64,000 bases of DNA from Xiphydria camelus (taxonomy: Eukaryota; Arthropoda; Insecta; Hymenoptera; Xiphydriidae): contig OY783196.1 in NCBI GenBank assembly GCA_963678675.1, positions 188,501 through 252,500 on the forward strand, written 5' to 3'. The position numbers were made by a program, and so were the translations under genes. Positions 54,901 through 64,000 of this stretch are shown here, in pieces (the first letter of the stretch is position 1; each line of letters opens with the position of its first letter). A model generated the notes under the pieces. It saw only the letters and a program-made list of their open reading frames with translations. It was not told where the DNA came from and ran no database searches.

Positions 54901-56468
54901 ATGTTTACCTATCAAACCATTGAAATAGATCATTGCAATCAACCGAATCCATTTATATGTGAAATTGGTAAGCAGATTCCAGTGGGGAAAGCATCCGAGG
55001 TTCAAATTTCTTGACCTTGCTTCGTTAATATAACAAAATGTCCGCGTTTTATCACAGATCCTAGGGTATACATCGATCCGCTGTCCTGGAGAAAGGACAT
55101 AGTAGCCGTAGGAGTACTCGGCGCGATAGGGGTAGCCCTGGCACTCTTAGCAGCAGCCATTGGCTTCTGGGTATCAAAATCAAAGAGACGCAGGATAGAA
55201 CGGCTCGAGCGGCGCAATTCTATCAGACAGTCCTTGCATTCCTTGCGGTCGGTCGGTTCGACGTCGGGATTTACGGAACTCGCCTATCGCGGCAGGAAGC
55301 CCATCGCTGTAAGTGTAACAATCATACACTCTTCCACATCGCTATCGTTTTAAAGTGCATTCCAAATTTTTCATCGTGTCACTAATCGGATGTAAATTCT
55401 GTAAGCGGCCAAAGCGAGAAAAAAGAGTGGTTCTGGTACCACCCAAGCAGGTTAGACGATACAAACTGAATCATTTGTGTGCCCACTTGTTTCGTTCCGT
55501 TTCGTTGGAAGCTTGTTACGTCCGAGCGGTCGATTGTACTTGAAGCTATGCTTGCAGTTTACTCGCAGAGAGAAAATTAAATGCTTGCGCAATTAAAATT
55601 AGTATGCGGTCGTAGACATCAGATTCGAATGCATGAAAATAACAATTTCCGTACGTGTACACCGAGCAAGATATACCGAGCGTTTCATTCAACGATACCG
55701 ACCATCGCATTTCAGACGAAACAATCGACCGACACGTTGAACTCGAAGTCTCTCGACTACAAGAAAATGATGAACGGGGGAAGCATAGACTCTATGGATA
55801 AATCCCAATTGAACTCTTCAATGGAAGATAATCAAAGTTACGACGTTTACGAAGCCCATAACCCGCACTATTCGCCCAGCACGAGCAACTTCAAGAGCCC
55901 CGATCAAAAGTTCGTCGGAACGCCCGCGGATAATCCGGCTTTTGACTTGTCCTATCGGAACGAGGGCTTCCGGAATCATTCCACGTTCACCTCTAGGAAT
56001 AACAACGCGTGGCCTTCGGTGACCAACAGTGAAGTCGCCCCCGACGACAGTCCGACCGAGCCTGTTAACGATTCCTATCTGAACAACGCTTCTACTTTGC
56101 CGTTGAATTCAAGTATGGCATTGACGGATTCCATAACTGAATTGAAACGCGATTTGGAGGCGACGCCGGCGTACACGCCGACGGATTACGGCGCGTACGA
56201 TACTACTCCGTTAACACCAGGTTCGGAGCCACTTCCGGAATACTTCAGCCCACCGTTACCCCATCCTTATTACTACGAGGAGCGACCGCGGAGCGAAGCT
56301 CTTTTGGAAACTAATCTGGACACCGCCGAGGAGAAACCTCTGCGTTCGAAGAGCGAGGCCCTGCTGGAAACGAATTTTGACGTGTTCCTTCCCAGCGAGC
56401 CGACGGAACTCACGCAGCTCTCTACGACGGGACGGAGCAAGAGTCAACCTCTGGAAACGGCAATGTGA
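36938..56468 (+). CDS. bark: Bark beetle (Anakonda), tricellular septate-junction receptor
   Basis: Twenty-seven in-phase exons give 2922 residues (the fly protein is slightly over 3100): 36938-37267, 44778-44938, 45228-45421, 45518-45692, 45811-45980, 46082-46320, 46406-46655, 46752-47137, 47250-47902, 47990-48440, 48527-48917, 49021-49451, 49540-49785, 49864-50810, 50908-51365, 51453-51649, 51758-52156, 52249-52526, 52626-52879, 52973-53184, 53258-53382, 53464-53694, 53753-53878, 54428-54686, 54766-54967, 55058-55308 and 55716-56468. A signal peptide is followed by parallel beta-helix repeats, three SRCR domains (about 134-240, 985-1090, 1815-1935), CUB-like segments, a C-type lectin domain (to about 2588), one membrane helix (about 2603-2627) and a roughly 295-residue tail with two RSKS repeats ending ETAM, a PDZ-ligand-like end. 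It organises tricellular junctions in epithelia. A 27-nt microexon is possible at 53989-54015. Confidence 0.95.
37268..44777. other. bark intron 1, 7.5 kb, CpG-rich, no gene seen
   Basis: Every other intron of the gene is under 600 bp. This one is GC- and CpG-rich; many ORFs on both strands are open because stop codons are rare in such DNA, and none has protein features. It contains a run of 12 C (37544-37555), an (AC)n tract (38039-38059) and (CT)n tracts near 43890-43904 and 43987-44012. A long first intron in a developmental gene often carries enhancers. Confidence 0.6.
47191..47211. repeat. (GA)n microsatellite in a bark intron
   Basis: Perfect GA run in the 112 bp intron between exons 8 and 9 of bark. 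Confidence 0.85.
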
Positions 56469-56534
56469 ACCATTGCAGTTGACAAGTATTGAGTTACTAA
56501 TACCGATGGAATCAAATTTAGATCCTTTTCATAG

Positions 56535-57036
56535 TCCCGAGCGGAATCGGAAGAAGCGCAGAAGCGGCTATCGCAATACGCGCGGCGGATGGATTTCGCG
56601 TGCGCTTTGACGAGAAGTAAGTATCGCGTGTACAGTCGAATAGATTTTTTACTTTAATCACACACACACACACAATTTCGAGCAAACCGACACAACGTGG
56701 TGGAACGACCGAGTCTTTTGTAGCGTTAGAATTGTTGTACATGTGATTCGAGTTTACGCGTAACTGTTTAAGTCTATAGTATAGTTTAAAGGTTGCGTTA
56801 GGGGTGTGCGGTATGGAGATTATTAACGCCTATATGCAATGGGAGATTATCTTTTAAGTGTAGAGAGAGTTCAAATAAACCGTTCTTTGTGTATCGCGTT
56901 CTTCTCAGTTCCGAGTTCGAATGGGGGATCAGACGGGAATAGCTGGTACCCCGTTGATCCGCTTAATTATCTGTCAAATAACGGATCAGCTGAGAATAAT
57001 GATTCACACGGTCCATTTCATACGACTATCCAATAA
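56535..57036 (+). CDS. Possible alternative 3' coding exons of bark
   Basis: Downstream of the bark stop at 56468 are two exon-like blocks: 56535-56616 (acceptor TTTTCATAG, donor GAGAA|gtaagt) and 56909-57036 (acceptor TTCTTCTCAG, stop TAA). They join in phase (1 nt + 2 nt) to a 68-residue tail that begins SRAESEEAQKRLSQYARR and ends SHGPFHTTIQ. The first block is helical and charged, the second rich in Asn/Ser. A TAG stop precedes the first block, so it needs an upstream exon; the only phase-0 donor I see is GAC|gtgttc at 56381 in bark exon 27. That would replace the ETAM end with this tail. The stop codon overlaps an AATAAA at 57032-57037. No known family is recognised. Confidence 0.4.
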
Positions 57037-58221
57037 ATAGCCATTCGTATACGGTCCGTATAATAATGGTTGTTTGACCAATACATCACACCGCGGGGGG
57101 GGGGGGGGGGATACGTGTATAATTTCTTTTTTTTACAATAAGCTTAAGTTCTTTCGTACACTGCCAAATATAATTAGGAGCTATTTCTTTTGGAAACGGG
57201 CGGGTAACCAATGTTCAAGTTGTGATATAACTCGCGATTTTTCGTACGAGTATAAATGTGTTGATGTGTCTCGTTATTGTAGTACATTGAGAGCGCGTCT
57301 TATACTTTAAGGAGTTACAATTTTTGAGCAGCTGCAGCAAGCATTATGGAATAATATCACCGTTTATCGCGTTTAATGTTATCCTTCTCAGTTGTAGCTT
57401 TACCGTTATATGTATATGTATGTATAGATAAATGATGCATTATCCGTCCATAGGTATAAGTTATTAATGACTACGCGGCCGTTTAAGGGTCACCTCACTT
57501 ACAAATACCATAGTATTTATGCATAGTCATTGTAAAATATCCATTTCATCGAGTTGCATTCAGTTACTATTAATGCGTTCACGTTTGCGTCTGTAAGACT
57601 CTAACGAATGTTCCGTTTTTAAGAGCGACTGCAACACGCGTCGAAAACCTCGCGTGTAGCGGTACGTGCGAATATCTTTTATACGCGAATATGTGTCCGG
57701 AAACAATCGTCGTGTTTAAAGGTGTCGTTGAAATTTGTACGAATAGTTTATAAGGCGGTGCGAACTTTAGCTGTTGCTTGATGATTTTCGCAAGAAAGTG
57801 TGATTTCGGAAATCAATTATCAAAAGTACATTTGATATCTGGATACAGTTCGTATTAACACTGTCAATATTAATTTTCTCTGTGAAGTGTACTTATAATG
57901 TACGAGAAAGTAGAAACTTAACGAAATAAAAAAGTTAATATTTTATTTGACGCGGAGGTTTTCCAATTGATTTCCGATACATTTAAAAGGGGAGCGATAG
58001 TGGTGCGTAATTCTAGTGGAAAATGTAATGGTCTGATAATGAAGAATGAAAATATCACTTACGCGTTTACGAGAGGCCGCGTCATTTTTCCTTGCAGTGT
58101 ATGTACGATACCGTGTTGAATGCACCTAATGGTAGGTGACCAACTTTACATGCATGCTTGCCGGGAAATCGTAGCCTCCTTATTTCCGGTGCACTTTCAA
58201 GTCGTCTAACCCAACGTACCA

Positions 58222-58365
58222 GTAGGCCGATTCCGTAACTCGTTATTAAAGCTCCAACGAAAAATTTCGGTATCATTGCGCATGCTTCTCGAAGTATGGA
58301 AAAATATGTATGCGCAACGATACCGAGTTATCGCTAGAGCTTTAACGAGTTACAGAATCGGCCTA
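58222..58365. mobile_element. MITE-like foldback element, 144 bp
   Basis: Imperfect terminal inverted repeats of about 55-60 bp start GTAGGCCGATT(C/T)(C/T)GTAACTCG and run to TGCGCA, separated by about 30 bp. The right arm lacks a short TTA insertion seen on the left. No coding capacity. No clear target duplication. Confidence 0.65.
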
Positions 58366-58771
58366 CAGCCGCGGGCGTAATTACCGCTCTGTTCATTAAA
58401 AGCATTGCACTACATAATAATACACGATCACTGTCGTAAAACGAAAGGCGGAATAGTATAATCAAGCACAACAAACTATTTGTTTTCACTATTTCAATGC
58501 GTTCGTTACGAGCCAAAACTCAATAAACGTAAACCCAGTTTAACCGGATACTGAAGTGTACTACCGCGCTAAAAGCACGAAACTAAAATTGTCAGTCGAC
58601 GCATGCGCATTTGTAGTTCTAAAACGCACTCGTAAATGCACGGTTACTTAGGAGTCCACCAATAGGATTCGTGCAATTTTATGTAGACGGGTCTTTAACG
58701 GAGCGATATCTCCTCGTTTATTATGTTCTCCCGATACTTTGTTCAAAATTCGATCATTTTTGGGCGGTGGT

Positions 58772-58783
58772 GTCATCTAGCGG
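58772..58783 (-). promoter_or_regulatory. CTCF-like site B1
   Basis: The reverse complement reads CCCGCTAGATGA, which diverges from the GGC core and is the weakest of the six. Confidence 0.25.
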
Positions 58784-58845
58784 GAAATCTGGGAACTGTA
58801 TGTGGCTATTTTTTTTTTTTTTCGAGACTTGGTTTCAAGTATATT

Positions 58846-58857
58846 CGCTAGGTGGCG
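58846..58857 (+). promoter_or_regulatory. CTCF-like site B2
   Basis: CGCTAGGTGGCG, matching AGGTGGCG, the classical fly CTCF core. Opposite orientation to site A2. Confidence 0.45.
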
Positions 58858-58906
58858 TTATAGCTCCAAAATATCGAAATTTTCAGTGTTTACTTCCAGG
58901 ATTGAC

Positions 58907-58921
58907 TGCTAGATGGCGCTA
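58907..58921 (+). promoter_or_regulatory. CTCF-like site B3
   Basis: CTGCTAGATGGCGCT, which fits 13 of 15 positions of the general CTCF consensus CCASYAGRKGGCRSY as I recall it. Confidence 0.5.
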
Positions 58922-59343
58922 CCGCCCAAAAAGGGGTCGAATTTTCACAAGTTATCGGGAGAACATAACGAACGAGAAGGTGCTCAACCGCGTAACCGTC
59001 GCGCCAGTGTCATTGAACTCTGTCAGCTGTTCGCAGGGGCCATCAGCTGTCTCAACGGTCTCAACGGTCTCAACCTTGCTTGAAAGGTTGTAAATACGTT
59101 GGAGCCCGGCGTTTGACATAAACAATAATAAATATATTATCAATTTTCTGTAAATAAATATGTATAATGAATTTATAAATACGTGAATTCCAAGATCTCG
59201 AAAGTTTTGTGACTACGAAATTCGGAACAACGGGGAAGTGTGATGAAATAAGTGGTCTCTCAAAAAGTGGTGTAATTGTAATAAATATTGCCTAATTGAA
59301 GAAATCACGACTCCCAGTACTTTAATTGACACAAGGAGATAAA

Positions 59344-61602
<2,259 letters not shown>

Positions 61603-62447
61603 TATGTATCATTTAAATGTGCATTCGCGTTTGGTATTGATTCGAAATAATGTACACATACCGACGTACTCGTGATTCAATTGATTATAAATCGAAACTA
61701 TATATGAATTGTCGGCATGCTCGTATGTACAGTCCAACCTCTGATAGGGTCAACTTCAAGCACGTTGGCCATTTCCGATCTTATTAATCGGACGAGCGCG
61801 ACATCGTTACAGGTTGGACCGTATCTCGTGCACACACAAATGACGTGAATAATTATATATGATTTATAAATTACACACCATATTGACACATTATCGCGAC
61901 ACCGAAACACTAATTTATAAACGAGCGATCATCTAATGCCACCTTTTTCTTTCCCATTCAATTCCTCGTCGACCTGATACACCGTATGCCCACAACTTTT
62001 TTCATTAGCATTTTATTAAAGAAAAATGTACAATCATCTACTTTAAGTATAAGAAAGCTATCATTAGACTAATTCGTTTAACTTTACAAAGGAATTCAAT
62101 TCATATAATAAGCAAATCCTCCACTGACTCGAGACAGAACGATAGGTATACATAGGGGGTAAAAGTTCTTACGTCCTTTCACACGAGCATAGATAATGGA
62201 AGAAACCATCACCACATAAATAGTAATGCCCCCGATCATCGGCGATCGCGACATTTTTGTTTTCTTTCGAGAACTCTCACAAACATTTCTTTGACCCTGA
62301 AGAGAAAGTATAAAAAAGTTAGTCACTGGAGGAGATGCGTTCAGAAATATAAATCTGACCAGTGAGACGGGTGGTCAGAGATGCATTCCGCTTAATTAAC
62401 GAGTTAAAAAATTATGTTAATTATAAAATAAGAATTATACTAGAGAC
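61603..62447. other. Convergent intergenic, RtcB / ZP gene
   Basis: 845 bp, AT-rich, no gene. It should contain both 3' UTRs. A 76-codon minus-strand ORF at 62096-62326 is not supported by context. Confidence 0.6.
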
Positions 62448-63908
62448 TTATGACAGGTGATAGTCAGGAGATGGTTCAGCTACGGATTCGGTAGTGAACA
62501 AGGGGTTTGGGAACTCTGGCGGGTGTGGCAGTGGGCCAGCAGTCTTTGGCTGGCGTCGATACGCCATAAGCCAGCATGACACGGCGATAGCTACGGCGAC
62601 TAGTGCCAAGAGTGCCGTCATTACTAAAGCTATGATAAAGCCGACCATAGACACACATATGTCTTCCACGCGTTGAGCTGCGGGAACTGAAATGTTGAAA
62701 GATTTTCATGTAGGTAAGTTCGATGCATTTTGTCGCGTGATAGTCTCGCGAGCCCTCCGCATATCCCACGCACAGTAAAACCTATATTAGTTGGCCACAC
62801 CCTCTGCTACATTCACTAGCCGCACTTCTGAACGCAATTTATCTCATTTGGCACCTTCCTATAGGTGTGGCCAATAGATTCGGGTTTTACTGTGTTCGAG
62901 TAGATTTCCCGAAACGCTACTCCATGCAATTACCTCCGGCTGGATGTTCCGAGTATCTATCTTCTTTTCTCTCAACGGTGAATATCAAATTTGACTGAAT
63001 CGTGATCTCCTCACGTAGTTGTCCTTCGAAACCGTCATTAGTACTCAGCGCGGTATCATTGGACACGGAATCGACGTCCCTGCGCCGACGGCCAAAGGCG
63101 TTGTATCCTCGACAATTTACCTACGAGAGAGTACAGGAAGCACCGCGTGAATAGCGATCGCACTCGACTCAACGATCGGTCAGCAGTTGTTCGGTAACGA
63201 AACAATAATTGCCTTTGTAACAAATACGCCATTACGAGCGGAATAGATTTTCAAATTAATCTCTCTTCCGAGCGCAACATCAGACTCACCGGTTGACATC
63301 TTCCAAAGCACACTCGTATATTACACTGGAATCGGATGTTGTTACTGCTGGGGAACTTGAACGCATTGAAAGTGGCCATTAGCGATTGAGAATCGGGATT
63401 CTGTTCCCATTCCCCGAAGATGGTCGGATCGGTGGCGCAGCCATTCTCGTCCGTCACGATGTACTCGTTCTCCAGGTTGTCGTCCATCGTCTTGGCCACG
63501 CAATTACGCGCAAATCCACCGTAGATCGCTGAAAATCGGATAATCGGCATTGCAAAAAATGATCGATCTTCCCTCGATCGCCGCGTAACAACCTCTGCGA
63601 CTCGATACTTCGCACGTCTCGTGCTCCGAATACTTACAGGAAGGTTGCACTTCGACCTGTAGCATCAGGTTGTCGCCGATTTCGGCGGTATCGATCTCGC
63701 TTCCGCTCTGAGTGACAATCCTCATGATACACGTCGGCGGGGGACCGGTGTTTGCGATAGTTCCGGCGGTGGTCAACATCGACACGTTGAATCCTAGCGT
63801 AACGTTTTGTTCTCCAGTTTGGTATATACATTTGATGTGATACGCCTGTGCCTTGTAAGTCACCAGCTTTGGATGTTTCTGTATAACGAGTACGAAGCTG
63901 GCTTGTCC
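62448..63908 (-). CDS. Zona pellucida-domain membrane protein (3' part)
   Basis: The gene runs off the right edge. Four minus-strand exons, 63908-63638, 63528-63290, 63120-62934 and 62686-62448, join to 311 C-terminal residues. They hold the second half of a ZP domain (YGGFARNCVAKTM, ENGCATDP, FNAFKFPSSNNIRFQC, CFGRCQPVNCRGYNAFG), then RRRR, the expected furin site, a linker, one membrane helix (VGFIIALVMTALLALVAVA) and a short tail ending in EPSPDYHLS. ZP proteins of this kind assemble in the apical extracellular matrix of insect epidermis and shape cuticle. The sequence resembles the trynity/neyo/nyobe group, but I cannot choose one. A donor-like GTGAGT at 63999-63994 suggests the next upstream exon starts at the window edge. 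Confidence 0.9.
62771..62894. mobile_element. MITE-like foldback element, 124 bp, in a ZP-gene intron
   Basis: Perfect 12 bp terminal inverted repeats CACAGTAAAACC / GGTTTTACTGTG enclose a second inverted pair TTGGCCACACC / GGTGTGGCCAA. It lies in the 247 bp last intron of the ZP gene and makes up half of it. No obvious target duplication and no coding capacity. Confidence 0.7.
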
Positions 63909-64000
63909 CTGAAACGCGCGAAGAGGAAGAGACCGAATTGCAAAGTCTTGCTCGTTCGTCGTAAGAGCGAAGGCGCCTCAGAGGGACGTTTCAACTCACA

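Larger units (their letters stand above)
58750..58976. repeat. CTCF-like module, copy B (227 bp)
   Basis: Homologous to 20672-20895, with the same edges and motif spacing. It contains a 14-base T run in the middle that is absent from copy A. It lies about 370 bp upstream of the RtcB start. Confidence 0.6.
57037..59343. other. bark 3' UTR and RtcB upstream region
   Basis: 2.3 kb with no gene. It contains a run of 16 G (57095-57110), a likely poly(A) signal AATAAA (57925-57930), a foldback element (58222-58365) and the second CTCF-like module (58750-58976). Confidence 0.6.

Overview
The window is nuclear DNA from an insect. The evidence is the gene set (bark beetle, Rsf1, fuzzy, cornichon and Aph-1 homologues in insect-like form), mostly 70-110 bp GT-AG introns, abundant CpG and many short palindromic or foldback repeats. 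A hymenopteran (ant- or wasp-like) source is my best inference; the sequence alone does not prove it.

Layout from left to right: DNAJC28 (+, 749-2516); the trifunctional purine enzyme GART (-, 2653-7025); a divergent succinate dehydrogenase iron-sulfur subunit (+, 8001-9445); Chk2/loki (-, 9856-11921); fuzzy (+, 12808-14370); a NIPA/spichthyin magnesium transporter (+, 14906-16706); cornichon (+, 17063-18094); glia maturation factor (-, 19343-19906); Aph-1 (+, 21157-22031); Mediator MED17 (-, 23474-26163); the splicing repressor Rsf1 (+, 27841-28443); ZW10 (-, 31084-34253 plus an uncertain first exon); an unrecognised 83-residue gene (+, 34661-35040) next to a large inverted repeat; the giant septate-junction receptor bark beetle (+, 36938-56468, at least 27 coding exons); the tRNA ligase RtcB (+, 59344-61602); and the 3' part of a zona pellucida-domain membrane protein (-, 62448 to beyond the right edge). 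Exon joins were worked out by hand from splice signals, reading phase and recalled family sequences. Every join listed keeps frame.

The left 35 kb is compact. Housekeeping and signalling genes sit in repeated head-to-head pairs (GART/SdhB, Chk2/fuzzy, GMF/Aph-1, MED17/Rsf1, ZW10/small gene) alternating with tail-to-tail pairs, so shared promoters and overlapping 3' ends are likely. From about 35.6 to 49 kb the DNA becomes visibly richer in GC and CpG. Most of that stretch is the 7.5 kb first intron of bark.

The most interesting signals are: (1) two homologous 224-227 bp modules upstream of Aph-1 and RtcB, each with three CTCF-like sites; (2) an SdhB-like protein in which two quinone-site residues are changed; (3) an unannotated-looking two-exon coding tail and a 27-nt microexon in bark; (4) an 83-residue orphan gene whose stop codon lies in a palindrome beside a 440 bp foldback; (5) three MITE-like foldback elements; and (6) ZW10 introns that are entirely open in frame, together with a GC-AG intron.
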